From contig NZ_JABERI010000016.1 in the NCBI RefSeq assembly GCF_013004375.1, forward strand, positions 1 to 64,000: a stretch of DNA of 64,000 nucleotides, written 5' to 3'. Each line of letters begins with the position of its first letter. The first letter of the stretch is position 1. The DNA comes from Acinetobacter terrae (GTDB taxonomy: Bacteria > Pseudomonadota > Gammaproteobacteria > Pseudomonadales > Moraxellaceae). Of this stretch, positions 17,748 to 26,988 are shown one piece after another. The notes below the pieces were generated by a model, which saw nothing but the letters and a program-made list of their open reading frames with translations, had not been told where the DNA came from and did not search any database. A program made the position numbers and the translations under genes.

Positions 17748-18115
17748 TTTGCAAAATATCTCAATACAAAGGCTATCTCCATGCCTTATATGACATAGAT
17801 CAGCGCAAAAAAAATTGTGCCTAGTGTAACGATTCTAAGGGTTAAATGACATAGATATTGTGGGGACAAAACCACATATAAAAAGGGATTTTTTTAAGAT
17901 AGGATCTAAATCCATTCTCGTTTTATTCATATTCATCTTATAAATGTTTATTTTATGAGCATTTTTCAACATTGTTAATATAACTTTACAAAGCAGACAC
18001 TAAACGCCACAACTATGCTTGCTCGTCTCCACATTTCTCGAAAATCTTTTTGTTACATTTGCTCCATCGAAATAACTGACTGACAACGTCCGCTTTTTTG
18101 GACACGGAGTTAACT
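17748..18115. other. Divergent promoter region, prfA / glycine-zipper genes
   Basis: About 370 AT-rich bases between the divergent prfA and the first glycine-zipper gene. They must hold both promoters. I see no long palindrome or RNA gene. The ribosome binding site CGGAG at 18105-18109 belongs to the glycine-zipper gene. Confidence 0.4.
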
Positions 18116-18547
18116 ATGAAACTGAATGCATTATTATTAAGCGCAACTTTAGCTGCATCATCAATGATGGCAGTTAATGCTCATGCCGACAATTCAACTC
18201 GTATTGCTGCAACTTCTGCTTTAGGTAGTGTCGCAGGTACTGCTCTTGGTAAGCAAATGGGTGGTAATACTGGCGCAATGATCGGTTCTGCAATTGGTGG
18301 CGCTGGTGGTGCTGCAGTTTCTGCTGACCGACGTAACCGTACTGGCGCTGCAATCGGCGGTGGTTTAGGTGGTGTTGGTGGTTACACTGTAGGTAAAAGC
18401 ATGGGCGGAACAACGGGTGGTTATGTTGGTTCAGCTTTAGGTGCTGCCGGTGGTTCAGTTCTCGGGAAAAAAGTATCAGAAGACCGTCGTGCTGACCAAC
18501 GCTCTTACAAAAAACATTCTAAAAAATACCGTCGCAGCCATCGTTAA
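18116..18547 (+). CDS. Glycine-zipper protein, paralogue 1
   Basis: A 143-residue exported protein. A signal peptide (MKLNALLLSATLAASSMMAVNAHA) precedes a long glycine-zipper region of GxxxG/GxxxA repeats: two hydrophobic hairpins flank a basic turn (DRRNRTGA). The basic tail ends KYRRSHR. This is the YMGG/2TM glycine-zipper type of outer-envelope protein; its function is unknown. CGGAG ahead of the ATG at 18116 decides the start. It is the first of three tandem paralogues sharing KQMGGNTGAMIGSA and GKKVSEDRR. Confidence 0.85.
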   Translation: MKLNALLLSATLAASSMMAVNAHADNSTRIAATSALGSVAGTALGKQMGGNTGAMIGSAIGGAGGAAVSADRRNRTGAAIGGGLGGVGGYTVGKSMGGTTGGYVGSALGAAGGSVLGKKVSEDRRADQRSYKKHSKKYRRSHR

Positions 18548-18574
18548 TTCATCACCGTTCGGCTGAACTTAAAA

Positions 18575-18597
18575 AGCACCTTCGGGTGCTTTTTTTT
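18575..18597 (+). terminator. Terminator with TTCG loop, after paralogue 1
   Basis: AGCACC (18575-18580) TTCG GGTGCT (18585-18590), followed by TTTTTTT. The same terminator follows all three paralogues. Confidence 0.92.
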
Positions 18598-18617
18598 GCA
18601 TCATCATTATTACTTGT

Positions 18618-18738
18618 TAATTATGGATAAATTTGGAAGAGAAAAATACAAACGATTAACAAGCCATCCATCTTCAATGCAACGCTTTCTACTATCTTAG
18701 ACTTAAGAGATAACAAAAGATTCCAACTGGAGTTCACC
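18618..18738 (+). repeat. Duplicated leader cassette before paralogue 2
   Basis: This spacer resembles the one at about 19241-19363 before paralogue 3. Both contain AATTATG(G/A)ATAAAT, a GGAAGA/AAATACAAAC block, a CATCCATCTTC block and TTAAGAGATAACAAAAG about 20 bases before a GGAG site. The copied unit therefore includes the promoter and leader as well as the gene. Confidence 0.65.
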
Positions 18739-19176
18739 ATGAAATTTAATTCAATTTTATTTGCTACAGTCATTGCAACATCTGCTATTGCCACTACAAC
18801 AACTTATGCAGGCAATACGACCAATGTTGCTTTAACCTCTGCGCTTGGTAGCGTAGTGGGTACAGCGGTGGGTAAACAAATGGGCGGCAATACAGGTGCC
18901 ATGATTGGTTCTGCACTTGGTGGTGCTGGTGGTGCTGCTGTTTCAGCCAATAAACGTGACCGTACTGGCGCTGCAATCGGTGGTGGTTTAGGTGGTGTGG
19001 GTGGTTACACTGTAGGTAAAAGCATTGGCGGTACAAATGGCGGCTATATCGGTTCTGCTTTAGGCGCTGCCGGTGGTTCGGTACTGGGTAAAAAAGTCAG
19101 CGAAGACCGTCGTTATGATGATCGTACAGACCGCCGTTATAATAGTTATAACAACCGTCGCTACAATCGTCGTTAA
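18739..19176 (+). CDS. Glycine-zipper protein, paralogue 2
   Basis: A 145-residue exported glycine-zipper protein. A signal peptide ends near TTTYA-GNTTN; the middle (about residues 30-115) is almost identical to paralogue 1, with KQMGGNTGAMIGSALGGAGG, the basic turn NKRDRTGA and GKKVSEDRRYDD. The tail is Arg/Tyr/Asn-rich (RRYNSYNNRRYNRR), which could bind acidic polymers. CTGGAG lies 8 bases ahead of the ATG. A TTCG-loop terminator follows, so each copy is its own transcription unit. Confidence 0.85.
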   Translation: MKFNSILFATVIATSAIATTTTYAGNTTNVALTSALGSVVGTAVGKQMGGNTGAMIGSALGGAGGAAVSANKRDRTGAAIGGGLGGVGGYTVGKSIGGTNGGYIGSALGAAGGSVLGKKVSEDRRYDDRTDRRYNSYNNRRYNRR

Positions 19177-19195
19177 TTTTCAGATTTAAATTTTA

Positions 19196-19216
19196 AAGCA
19201 CCTTCGGGTGCTTTTT
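19196..19216 (+). terminator. Terminator with TTCG loop, after paralogue 2
   Basis: AAGCACC (19196-19202) TTCG GGTGCTT (19207-19213), then TTTT. It matches the other two in this tandem set. Confidence 0.9.
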
Positions 19217-19240
19217 TAATTTTATCATGATGATGCATGA

Positions 19241-19363
19241 CTAATTATGAATAAATCAGGAAGAAAAAAAATACAAACAAGTAACAACTCATCCATCTTC
19301 CTTTCCACATTTTTTATTACATTTAACTTAAGAGATAACAAAAGCTTCAAAAAGGAGTTTGCC
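19241..19363 (+). repeat. Duplicated leader cassette before paralogue 3
   Basis: Second copy of the leader described before paralogue 2. The shared core TTAAGAGATAACAAAAG sits about 20 bases before the AAGGAG site. The reading frame runs open through this leader back to 19247, but the homology with the other leader shows it is untranslated. Confidence 0.6.
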
Positions 19364-19897
19364 ATGAAATTTAATTCAATCATTCTTGCTGCTGTAGTGA
19401 CGTCATCCGCTTTAACGATGACTACAGCCAATGCAGGCAATACCACAAATACAGCCTTAACTTCTGCCTTAGGTGGTGTCGTCGGTGCCGCAGTCGGTAA
19501 ACAAATGGGCGGTACTACGGGCGCAATGATAGGTTCCGCTATTGGTGGTGGTGCAGGTGCTGGTGTTTCTTCTAACAAACGTGACCGTACTGGTGCCGTG
19601 ATCGGCGGTGCTTTGGGTGGTGCGGGTGGCTATACCGTAGGTAAAAACATGGGTGGTACCAATGGTGGTTATATTGGCGCCGGCTTAGGTTCAGCAGGTG
19701 GTGCATTACTGGGTAAAAAAGTCAGTGAAGACCGCCGTTATGATGATCGCTACGATCGTGATGAGCGTCGTTATGATGATCGATATGATCGTGACGACCG
19801 TCGCTATAATGATCGCTATGACCGCCGTAATAATAGTTACCGTTACAGTGACCGCCACGACAATGGTCGTCATGTAGGCTGGAACAAACGTCGTTAA
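19364..19897 (+). CDS. Glycine-zipper protein, paralogue 3 with extended Arg/Asp/Tyr tail
   Basis: A 177-residue exported glycine-zipper protein. A signal peptide (MKFNSIILAAVVTSSALTMT...) is followed by the conserved zipper core KQMGGTTGAMIGSAIGGGAG and GKKVSEDRR. The C-terminus differs: a low-complexity tail of repeated RYDDRYDRD units ending in GWNKRR, longer than in paralogues 1 and 2 and highly charged. The frame is open upstream, but AAGGAG sits 8 bases before the ATG at 19364 and the paralogues align from there. The repeat unit suggests recent expansion. Confidence 0.85.
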   Translation: MKFNSIILAAVVTSSALTMTTANAGNTTNTALTSALGGVVGAAVGKQMGGTTGAMIGSAIGGGAGAGVSSNKRDRTGAVIGGALGGAGGYTVGKNMGGTNGGYIGAGLGSAGGALLGKKVSEDRRYDDRYDRDERRYDDRYDRDDRRYNDRYDRRNNSYRYSDRHDNGRHVGWNKRR

Positions 19898-19914
19898 TTG
19901 CAAAAATTCAATTT

Positions 19915-19939
19915 AAAGCACCTTCGGGTGCTTTTTTTA
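19915..19939 (+). terminator. Terminator with TTCG loop, after paralogue 3
   Basis: AAGCACC TTCG GGTGCTT, then TTTTT. It is the third member of the identical terminator set. Confidence 0.9.
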
Positions 19940-20056
19940 TATACGCCCCGCAATTACTTAATTCATACTCACAATTTCAATATATCGAAAAAAAACGATA
20001 TACAAATTCACTCAGTCATCGTATGCTTTTCTTAGATTTCATATTTGAGAAAAACA

Positions 20057-21058
20057 ATGCGTTCATTAAAAGACATCCAATTTGCAATTCTTGAACTTGC
20101 ACCCGTCCGTGATGATAAAAGCATTCAATTTTCACTGCATCATGCTTTGGAAGTGGCACAAAAAGCCGAACAATTAGGCTATAAACGTCTCTGGCTTGCA
20201 GAACATCATAATATGGATGGTATTGCCAGTTCAGCAACTGCGGTTTTACTGGGTTATATCTTAGCAAATACTACTATTTTAAAAGTCGGTTCGGGTGGCA
20301 TTATGTTGCCCAACCACGCACCTTTAGTGGTTGCAGAACAATTTGGTACTTTGGCAACCCTTTATCCGAATCGTGTTGAACTCGGTTTAGGACGTGCCCC
20401 AGGTACAGATCAGGTCACGATGCGTGCCTTACGTCGTGGTCGCCAGGAAACTGAAGATCAATTTCCCCAAGATGTGCTTGAAATCCTGCAGTACTTTAAA
20501 GAACCGGCACCACATCAACGTATTGTTGCAACACCGGGACAAAGTACCCATGTTCCAGTCTGGCTTTTAGGTTCAAGTTTATTCAGTGCACAACTGGCTG
20601 CAAAATTAGGACTTCCCTATTCATTTGCCTCACATTTTGCGCCACGCATGCTGGATCAAGCGATCAAACTGTATAGAGAAAACTTTGAACCTTCTGAATA
20701 TCTGGATCGACCGTATGTTTCCATGGGTGTTCCAACTGTGGTTGCTCAAACAGATGAAGAAGCTCAATATCTGGCGACCAGTGCCTATCAACGTGTACTG
20801 GGCTTAATGCGTGGACAAAGCTTAAAACTCAAAGCCCCTGTTGAAACCATGGAAGGAATTTGGTCACCTGCAGAAAAAATGTCAGTCGATAACTTTTATG
20901 CGATGGCACAAATTGGTTCACCAGAGACAGTCAAAGCCGGTTTAGAAAAGCTGTTAGAAAAATATAATGTCGATGAATTCATTTTTACCTGTGACATTTA
21001 CGACACAGATAAACGTATTCAGAACTTTGAATTATTAATGGATATCAAAAATTCTTGA
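20057..21058 (+). CDS. LLM-class (luciferase-like) flavin-dependent oxidoreductase
   Basis: A 333-residue single-component member of the bacterial-luciferase superfamily, which uses reduced FMN or F420-like flavins. Features are [12 protein letters not shown] at the N-terminus, [22 protein letters not shown], the [22 protein letters not shown] segment, [10 protein letters not shown], and a C-terminal [23 protein letters not shown]. These match the YhbW-like 'luciferase family oxidoreductase, group 1' proteins; substrate unknown. The ATG at 20057 with GAGA ahead is preferred over the in-frame TTG four codons earlier. It is monocistronic with its own terminator. Confidence 0.9.
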   Translation: MRSLKDIQFAILELAPVRDDKSIQFSLHHALEVAQKAEQLGYKRLWLAEHHNMDGIASSATAVLLGYILANTTILKVGSGGIMLPNHAPLVVAEQFGTLATLYPNRVELGLGRAPGTDQVTMRALRRGRQETEDQFPQDVLEILQYFKEPAPHQRIVATPGQSTHVPVWLLGSSLFSAQLAAKLGLPYSFASHFAPRMLDQAIKLYRENFEPSEYLDRPYVSMGVPTVVAQTDEEAQYLATSAYQRVLGLMRGQSLKLKAPVETMEGIWSPAEKMSVDNFYAMAQIGSPETVKAGLEKLLEKYNVDEFIFTCDIYDTDKRIQNFELLMDIKNS

Positions 21059-21074
21059 TACTTTTAAAATCCCC

Positions 21075-21104
21075 AATAGCACCTGTGTAGGTGCTATTTT
21101 TTAT
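21075..21104 (+). terminator. Terminator of the luciferase-like gene
   Basis: AATAGCACCT (21075-21084) GTGT AGGTGCTATT (21089-21098), followed by TTTT. Confidence 0.88.
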
Positions 21105-21220
21105 GTTAAATGTCTATTCAGCTGATCATCTTATCTATTTTATGCCGATTCAATTGGACAACATTTGTGATCTTGTTTAGCTTAGACATAATAGCTTTAT
21201 AAAAACAATCGAATACAAAA

Positions 21221-21709
21221 ATGGAAAATAGAATGAATCAATATATTAATAAACCTAGCTCTGCATTTATTGCTGTAAGTTGGGTTGCGCTTATCACGGG
21301 TGCAGCTGCATATATCATCGGCTTATTTAATGCGTCAATGTTACTGAATGAAAAAGGCTATTATTTAATCCTGATTTTATATGGTTTATTCGCCGCTGTA
21401 TCTTTGCAAAAAATTGTCCGCGATAAACTCGAAGGCATTCAGGTGACTGCGATTTATTTTGGACTTTGCTGGGCATCAATCGTGATCTGTATCACATTGC
21501 TTGCCATTGGTCTATGGAATGCCTCACTTGAATTAAGTGAAAAAGGATTTTATATCATGGCTTTTTTACTGAGTTTATTTGGTGCAGTTGCGGTGCAAAA
21601 AAATATTCGCGATTTAGACTATCTCAGAACACATACCCAGCCACCAAGTGTCCCCAATTACTCCAATACACAATTTCAACATATAGAAAATGATGAAGAA
21701 AAAAACTAA
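21221..21709 (+). CDS. YiaA/YiaB-family inner membrane protein
   Basis: A 162-residue membrane protein made of two copies of the YiaAB two-helix unit. Each copy reads roughly NAS-LxExGxYxxxxLLxLFxAVxxQKxxRD (near residues 38-69 and 104-134), and there are four predicted helices in total. The C-terminal tail (THTQPPSVPN...) is hydrophilic. The role of the family is unknown. Two close start codons exist, 21221 and 21233; neither has a strong binding site, so the start is uncertain by four codons. Confidence 0.85.
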   Translation: MENRMNQYINKPSSAFIAVSWVALITGAAAYIIGLFNASMLLNEKGYYLILILYGLFAAVSLQKIVRDKLEGIQVTAIYFGLCWASIVICITLLAIGLWNASLELSEKGFYIMAFLLSLFGAVAVQKNIRDLDYLRTHTQPPSVPNYSNTQFQHIENDEEKN

Positions 21710-22073
21710 GCTTCTATAAGCATCAAGAATAAAGCTAAGACTTGTCCCTTACTGGCAAGTCTTTATTTTTTATCAGTTCACCATTAAAAAACTATGAAGA
21801 TAAAGCAGACGAGAATCACTCTGCCACGGTGAATTTTCTATGATGGTAAGGAAAATCAAATTAGAGTCATTGTAACGATTGATATTAAATTATTTTATCC
21901 TGAACGCATAACAGCCTAAATCATAAGCAAAAATTAATCCACATTCGAAACAACAACATAGTTGCGATGACTGACCAGATTTCAGAAAAATCTTTACCAA
22001 AAGTTCCAACTTGGATATACCAAAGAACTGTAGAACCGACCGCGACAAAGTAAAAATAAGAAAGGATATGTAA
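21710..22073. other. Intergenic region with terminator and doubtful antisense ORF
   Basis: Begins with the terminator of the YiaA-like gene (21737-21763). The rest is AT-rich. On the minus strand, two overlapping frames (about 21890-22136) encode hydrophobic peptides that together resemble a decayed membrane protein, but only a TTG start without a binding site is available. Confidence 0.35.
21737..21769 (+). terminator. Terminator of the YiaA-like gene
   Basis: AAGACTTG (21737-21744) and CAAGTCTT (21756-21763) with an 11-base loop, followed by TATTTTTTATC. Confidence 0.8.
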
Positions 22074-22628
22074 ATGGTTAACAAGAAAAAAGATCCATTG
22101 GATGGTTTCTTTCAGAATACACCCGATTTTTTTCAAAAATTTAAGGGAAAAATTGTTTCATCAGAAGATATTAAACACTTTGATTTTTCCAATTTAAATG
22201 TTGCCATTGTGGGTGCAAATCAAATGACAGTGACGCATTTAGATCAAATCTGTAATCAGGCAAAATTGGTTAAAATATTTCAAATTACCCCGCATTTTAT
22301 TTTGCCACACACCGAAAAAGGCATTCATAGACTGCTTTCACATCCTTTAATTATTAAAAATCGCCGCTTATTTAATAATCGTGTCAAATCATTATTGGCT
22401 ATTCGCTATCTTGAATCACAATTGAAAGACAACTGGTTAAAACGTCAGTTAATGCCCAACTCGGCAAGTGAAAATAAAGTGTTCTTTAAGTCAGATACTT
22501 ACTATGCAGCATTACAGCGTGAAAACTGTAAGTTAATTACTTGGCCAGTGGTTAAAATTACAGAGCAAGCCGTACAAAGCATGGAAGGTGTTGAACACTT
22601 GGTCGACGTAATCATTACGACCTATTAA
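22074..22628 (+). CDS. Flavin-containing monooxygenase-like fragment (NADPH-domain remnant)
   Basis: A 184-residue protein resembling only the middle part of flavin-containing/Baeyer-Villiger monooxygenases. Residues 10-80 correspond to the second dinucleotide-binding region (NVAIVGANQMTVTHL in place of the usual VIGTGASAIQ, then FQITPHFILP). Residues 110-184 correspond to RYLESQLKDNWLKRQLMP, KSDTYYAALQRENCKLI and the final VDVIITT, where full enzymes continue DVLIYATGF. The FAD-binding N-terminus and the C-terminus are absent, and the glycine motif is degraded. A good AAGGA site precedes the ATG, so it may still be translated. Catalytic activity is unlikely. Confidence 0.55.
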   Translation: MVNKKKDPLDGFFQNTPDFFQKFKGKIVSSEDIKHFDFSNLNVAIVGANQMTVTHLDQICNQAKLVKIFQITPHFILPHTEKGIHRLLSHPLIIKNRRLFNNRVKSLLAIRYLESQLKDNWLKRQLMPNSASENKVFFKSDTYYAALQRENCKLITWPVVKITEQAVQSMEGVEHLVDVIITTY

Positions 22629-22640
22629 GTTTTAAGCATA

Positions 22641-22668
22641 AAAAAAGAGGCTGATATGCCTCTTCTTT
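22641..22668. terminator. Bidirectional terminator between convergent genes
   Basis: AAGAGGC (22645-22651) and GCCTCTT (22658-22664) around a TGATAT loop. A-run on the left gives a T-run for the minus strand, and CTTTT follows for the plus strand. Confidence 0.78.
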
Positions 22669-22679
22669 TATCGATCAAT

Positions 22680-23450
22680 TTATTTCACTGTACCGATATA
22701 TTTATAATTGTTGTTATTCTTTTGATAACGCAAATAATTTTGTGTCAATTCACCTGATGGCTTAATCACTAGAATATCAATTTTTTGAAGATCTGGAGAT
22801 ACACGAATATAGTGTCGATCCATATCAAAAGGTTCTATATTTTTGGGATAATAATTACAGTCATAAGCGACATTAATGTGATCAAGTGCTTTTGTTTTAG
22901 TCTTAAAGACATTCACACTTTTATATTGGGCATTTTTAATTTGAGTCGCCTGAATGCCATATTGCCCTTCACAACCACTCCCAATATAAGTTTTAGAAAC
23001 AAGATAGGTTGGAATATTATTCAATTGAGTTTGACGAATTGCTTTAATACCCCCCCCATCATTGAGTGCGTGTGTAATGACTTTTCTGCCCTGTTTAAAC
23101 TGCACATAAGACTCAAATTCACGCATTGAGCCACCAGCAGAAATATTAAATGTATAAAACTTGAGCTTTCGATCAGGACTGTAATTCAATAAAAGTAGAT
23201 TTTTATCGAGTAATTTTTTAAATGGGTATTCAAAACTTTGTGAATTTTTCTCAATAAAATTTGCGAATTTTGATGCCACTTCTTGGTTAATGCCGTCATT
23301 CTCATAGCGATCAGTCAAACTGGTTTTATAATATTTATTGATGATATCGGTTTCAAAATTTGCCACAGATTCTGCAAAAGTCTGGCTATTTACCAGGCTC
23401 AACATAGCGAAAAAAAGAGTAATTGTTTTTAGCTTTAATATTTTATACAT
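22680..23450 (-). CDS. Secreted protein of unknown function
   Basis: A 256-residue protein with a signal peptide (MYKILKLKTITLFFAMLSLVNSQTFA, cleavage near A26). The mature part has no motif I recognise: early helical region (ETDIINKYYKTSLTDRYEND), then mainly beta-type segments, with two cysteines (SGCEGQ and YDCNYY) that could form a periplasmic disulfide. AGGA stands 8 bases before the ATG. It lies next to ppsR but is probably separate. Several Acinetobacter exported proteins have this general form, but I cannot name a family. Confidence 0.7.
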   Translation of the reverse strand: MYKILKLKTITLFFAMLSLVNSQTFAESVANFETDIINKYYKTSLTDRYENDGINQEVASKFANFIEKNSQSFEYPFKKLLDKNLLLLNYSPDRKLKFYTFNISAGGSMREFESYVQFKQGRKVITHALNDGGGIKAIRQTQLNNIPTYLVSKTYIGSGCEGQYGIQATQIKNAQYKSVNVFKTKTKALDHINVAYDCNYYPKNIEPFDMDRHYIRVSPDLQKIDILVIKPSGELTQNYLRYQKNNNNYKYIGTVK

Positions 23451-23517
23451 ATAACAATCCTCATATTTTTCGATTATTTAAAGTAGAGTTAAAGATTAAT
23501 TTAACTCTACTTTCACT

Positions 23518-24354
23518 TTAACCAATACGACGTTTAAGACCTGTCATTTGTAAAACACGGGTTGAAATTTCTTCAATCGACATTTCCGAAACGTTCAAAT
23601 ATTTAATGCCTTCAGAAATATAAATTCCTTCAACCGCACGAAGTTCCATCAGACATTGACTGAAACTTGCATAACGGCTGTTTGCCTTGCGCTCAGTACG
23701 AATCGCTACAAGACGCTCCGCATCAATCATTAAACCAAACAGTTTACTTTTATGTGGACGCAATACTGCAGGCAAACGGTTGTCATCCAGGTCTTCTTCG
23801 GTTAACGGATAGTTCGCCACACGAATGCCAAATTGTAATGACAAATAAATCGAGGTTGGCGTTTTGCCTGAACGTGATACGCCAATCAGAATTAAATCGG
23901 CTTTGTCATAATGGCGGGTACGTGCCCCATCATCGTTGTCTAAGGCAAAATGCACCGCATCAATACGGGCTTTATACGACTCAGAATCGGTCACTGCATG
24001 GGTTTGTCCGACTAAAGTTGTAGGAGGAGTACCTAAAACCTCAGACAACTTACCAATAAGCCCTTCAAATACATCAAGATTTACTGCATTCGCAGTGTTA
24101 ATAATGTCACGTACATAGGGGTCTACCAGGGTATCAAAAACCAAGGGTTGCTGCCCATCACGATCAGCGCGCTGATTGATTTCTGCAACCACATTCATTG
24201 CAGCTTCTTCAGAGCTAATATAAGGAATAATATGAATGTCAAAATTAACATGAGGAAACTGTGCTAACAGTGAATGTCCAAGGGTTTCAGCGGTAATTGC
24301 CGTACCATCAGAGATAAAAAATACACTGCGCTTAATCTGTTTACCTTCTGACAT
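23518..24354 (-). CDS. ppsR: Phosphoenolpyruvate synthase regulatory protein (kinase/pyrophosphorylase)
   Basis: A 278-residue DUF299-family enzyme that inactivates PEP synthase by ADP-dependent phosphorylation of a threonine next to the catalytic histidine, and reactivates it by Pi-dependent removal. The N-terminus FFISDGTAITAETLGHSLL is typical, and the P-loop GVSRSGKTPTSIYLS (about residues 157-171) is clear. It is divergently transcribed from its target ppsA, 154 bases away, the classic pairing. AAGGAG lies 8 bases before the ATG. Confidence 0.96.
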   Translation of the reverse strand: MSEGKQIKRSVFFISDGTAITAETLGHSLLAQFPHVNFDIHIIPYISSEEAAMNVVAEINQRADRDGQQPLVFDTLVDPYVRDIINTANAVNLDVFEGLIGKLSEVLGTPPTTLVGQTHAVTDSESYKARIDAVHFALDNDDGARTRHYDKADLILIGVSRSGKTPTSIYLSLQFGIRVANYPLTEEDLDDNRLPAVLRPHKSKLFGLMIDAERLVAIRTERKANSRYASFSQCLMELRAVEGIYISEGIKYLNVSEMSIEEISTRVLQMTGLKRRIG

Positions 24355-24448
24355 TAAAATTCTCCTTAAATATTTGTCTAAGTACTGTAAAATCTTTATA
24401 GTAAACCGATCTTACATGACTGTCGCCGAGTTAAATCAAAAAGCCACG

Positions 24449-24462
24449 CGATTTGTTATAAT
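24449..24462 (+). promoter_or_regulatory. Extended -10 promoter candidate for ppsA
   Basis: TGTTATAAT (TGn then TATAAT at 24457-24462) lies about 45 bases before the ppsA start. A good -35 is not evident, as expected for an extended -10 promoter. Confidence 0.55.
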
Positions 24463-24508
24463 TTCATGCCAAGATAGTGATTAATACTGCAAAAGTGGAG
24501 TAACAACT

Positions 24509-26887
24509 TTGGAAGCGCGCGTAATTGGTCTAGAAAAATTAGGGAAGCACGACGTTGAACTTGTAGGTGGGAAAAACTCATCTTTAGGTGAAATGATCAG
24601 CCATTTATCCAATGCTGGTGTGTCAGTACCAGGTGGTTTTGCAACGACTGCGGCTGCTTATCGTGAATTTCTCGAGCAAAGTGGCCTAAACGCTAAAATT
24701 CAGGCAGAGCTATCAACTTTAAATGTTGATGACGTAAATGCTCTTGCAGTAGCTGGCGCTAAAATTCGCCAATGGATTGTCGATACTCCGCTTACAGCAG
24801 AACTCGAAAAAGAAGTTCGCAACGCTTTCGCTGAATTATCTAACGGCAACCCTGACATCGCGGTTGCCGTTCGTTCATCTGCAACTGCAGAAGACTTACC
24901 CGATGCTTCTTTTGCCGGCCAGCAAGAAACATTCTTGAATATCCGTGGTATCGACAATGTATTGATCGCGATTAAAGAAGTTTTTGCATCTTTATATAAT
25001 GACCGCGCAATTTCATACCGCGTACACCAAAACTTCAAACATGAAGTTGTTGCCCTTTCTGCGGGTATTCAACGTATGGTACGTTCTGAAACTGGTGCTG
25101 CAGGTGTAATGTTTACACTTGATACAGAATCTGGTTTCCGTGATGTGGTATTTATTACTGCATCTTATGGTTTGGGTGAAATGGTTGTTCAAGGTGCGGT
25201 AAACCCTGACGAATTCTACCTGTCTAAACCATTATTAAACGCTGGTAAACATTCTATTCTGCGTCGTAATCTTGGCTCTAAACACCAAAAAATGATTTAT
25301 GGCGAAGAAGCTTCTGCTGGTAAATCTGTGGTTGTTGTAGACGTTGAAAAAGCAGAACGCCAACAATTTGCGTTAAATGATCACGAACTTCAAGAACTTG
25401 CTAAACAAGCATTGATCATTGAAAACCATTACGGTTCACCAATGGACATCGAATGGGCGAAAGATGGCGACGACGGTCAAATCTATATCGTTCAAGCACG
25501 TCCTGAAACAGTAAAAAGCCGTGAAAATGTCGGCACAATGGAACGCTACCTGCTTAAACAAAAAGGTACTGTGATTTGTGAAGGTCGTTCAATTGGTCAA
25601 CGTATCGGTTCTGGTAAAGTACGTATCGTTTCTTCAATCAAAGAAATGGACAAAGTACAAGACGGTGACGTTCTTGTATCTGACATGACTGACCCAGACT
25701 GGGAACCAGTAATGAAACGTGCAGCTGCGATTGTAACCAATCGTGGTGGTCGTACTTGTCACGCAGCAATCATTGCACGTGAGCTTGGTGTTCCAGCAAT
25801 CGTGGGTTGTGGTAATGCAACTGAAGTACTTACTGATGGTCAAGAAGTAACCGTTTCTTGTGCTGAAGGTGATACAGGCTTCATCTACGAAGGTGCTTTA
25901 GATTTCGAAGTTCAACGTAACTCTATCGAATCTATGCCAGCACTTCCGTTCAAAGTTATGATGAACGTTGGTAACCCTGACCGTGCATTTGACTTCGCTC
26001 AAATTCCAAACGAAGGTATTGGTCTTGCACGTTTAGAATTCATCATCAACCGTATGATTGGTGTGCATCCTAAAGCGTTATTGAATATTGACAGCCTTCC
26101 ACGCGAAACTCGTGCCGCTGTAATGGCACGTACTGCGGGTTACTCTTCTCCAATCGAATTCTATGTAGAAAAATTGGTTGAAGGTATTTCGACGCTTGCT
26201 GCTGCTTTCGCTGACAAACCAGTGATCGTTCGTATGTCTGACTTCAAGTCAAATGAATATGCAAACTTGATCGGTGGCAAGTTATACGAGCCAGAAGAAG
26301 AAAACCCAATGCTTGGTTTCCGTGGCGCGAGTCGTTACGTTTCTGACAACTTCCGTGACTGCTTCGAACTTGAATGCCGTGCATTGAAGAAAGCACGTGA
26401 CGAAATGGGCTTAACAAATATTCAAATCATGATTCCTTTCGTACGTACAGTTGCTGAAGCGAAACGTGTGATCGAGTTATTAGCGCTTAATGGTCTTAAA
26501 CGCGGTGAAAACGGCCTTAAAGTGATCATGATGTGTGAATTGCCAACTAACGCATTGTTAGCTGAACAGTTCCTTGAACACTTCGATGGCTTCTCTATCG
26601 GTTCTAACGACTTGACTCAGTTAACACTCGGTCTTGACCGTGACTCTGGTATCGTTTCTCACCTGTTTGACGAACGCGATCCAGCGGTTAAAGCGCTACT
26701 TTCTATGGCGATTCATGCATGCCGTAAAGCAGGCAAATATGTAGGTATTTGTGGTCAAGGTCCTTCTGACCATCCAGATCTTGCTAAATGGTTGATGGAG
26801 CAAGGTATTGAGTCGGTTTCTTTAAACCCAGACTCGGTTTTAGACACATGGTTCTTCCTTGCTGAAGAAAAAGCTCAACAAGTTTAA
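24509..26887 (+). CDS. ppsA: Phosphoenolpyruvate synthase
   Basis: A 792-residue gluconeogenic enzyme converting pyruvate, ATP and water to PEP, AMP and phosphate. The N-terminal ATP-grasp domain starts at [14 protein letters not shown] and includes [20 protein letters not shown]. The swivelling domain has the phosphohistidine in [15 protein letters not shown] (about residue 421), with the adjacent Thr that PpsR modifies. The PEP-binding TIM barrel ends with [17 protein letters not shown] and the cysteine in [11 protein letters not shown]. Translation starts at a TTG (24509) with GGAG 8 bases ahead; no better ATG exists. PpsR is encoded divergently. Confidence 0.97.
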   Translation: MEARVIGLEKLGKHDVELVGGKNSSLGEMISHLSNAGVSVPGGFATTAAAYREFLEQSGLNAKIQAELSTLNVDDVNALAVAGAKIRQWIVDTPLTAELEKEVRNAFAELSNGNPDIAVAVRSSATAEDLPDASFAGQQETFLNIRGIDNVLIAIKEVFASLYNDRAISYRVHQNFKHEVVALSAGIQRMVRSETGAAGVMFTLDTESGFRDVVFITASYGLGEMVVQGAVNPDEFYLSKPLLNAGKHSILRRNLGSKHQKMIYGEEASAGKSVVVVDVEKAERQQFALNDHELQELAKQALIIENHYGSPMDIEWAKDGDDGQIYIVQARPETVKSRENVGTMERYLLKQKGTVICEGRSIGQRIGSGKVRIVSSIKEMDKVQDGDVLVSDMTDPDWEPVMKRAAAIVTNRGGRTCHAAIIARELGVPAIVGCGNATEVLTDGQEVTVSCAEGDTGFIYEGALDFEVQRNSIESMPALPFKVMMNVGNPDRAFDFAQIPNEGIGLARLEFIINRMIGVHPKALLNIDSLPRETRAAVMARTAGYSSPIEFYVEKLVEGISTLAAAFADKPVIVRMSDFKSNEYANLIGGKLYEPEEENPMLGFRGASRYVSDNFRDCFELECRALKKARDEMGLTNIQIMIPFVRTVAEAKRVIELLALNGLKRGENGLKVIMMCELPTNALLAEQFLEHFDGFSIGSNDLTQLTLGLDRDSGIVSHLFDERDPAVKALLSMAIHACRKAGKYVGICGQGPSDHPDLAKWLMEQGIESVSLNPDSVLDTWFFLAEEKAQQV

Positions 26888-26900
26888 GAAACTATGTTAA

Positions 26901-26929
26901 AAAAAGACCCACATTTGGGTCTTTTTTTT
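26901..26929 (+). terminator. Terminator of ppsA
   Basis: AAAAAGACCCA (26901-26911) / TGGGTCTTTTT (26916-26926) with a 4-base loop and additional T. Confidence 0.93.
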
Positions 26930-26988
26930 CATCTATAATTTAAGGGTTTGCTATACAAACCTAATTTACGTTTTGAGATTTAATATTT

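Noticed and set aside
19247..19363. Upstream extension of glycine-zipper paralogue 3
   Set aside because: The region is homologous to the untranslated leader of paralogue 2, and AAGGAG precedes the ATG at 19364.
19706..19903. Antisense frame rich in Ile/Thr/Val
   Set aside because: It is the complement of the RYDDRYDRD-coding repeat; its open frame follows from the repeated codons.
18116..19939. Possible CRISPR-like or tandem non-coding repeat array
   Set aside because: The repeated segments are coding glycine-zipper cores with paralogous leaders and terminators, with no short spacer-repeat periodicity and no cas genes.
21890..22136. Two overlapping minus-strand frames with hydrophobic peptides
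   Set aside because: They overlap the start of the monooxygenase-like gene and only a TTG start without a binding site exists. They may be a decayed membrane protein, but the evidence is too weak for a gene call.
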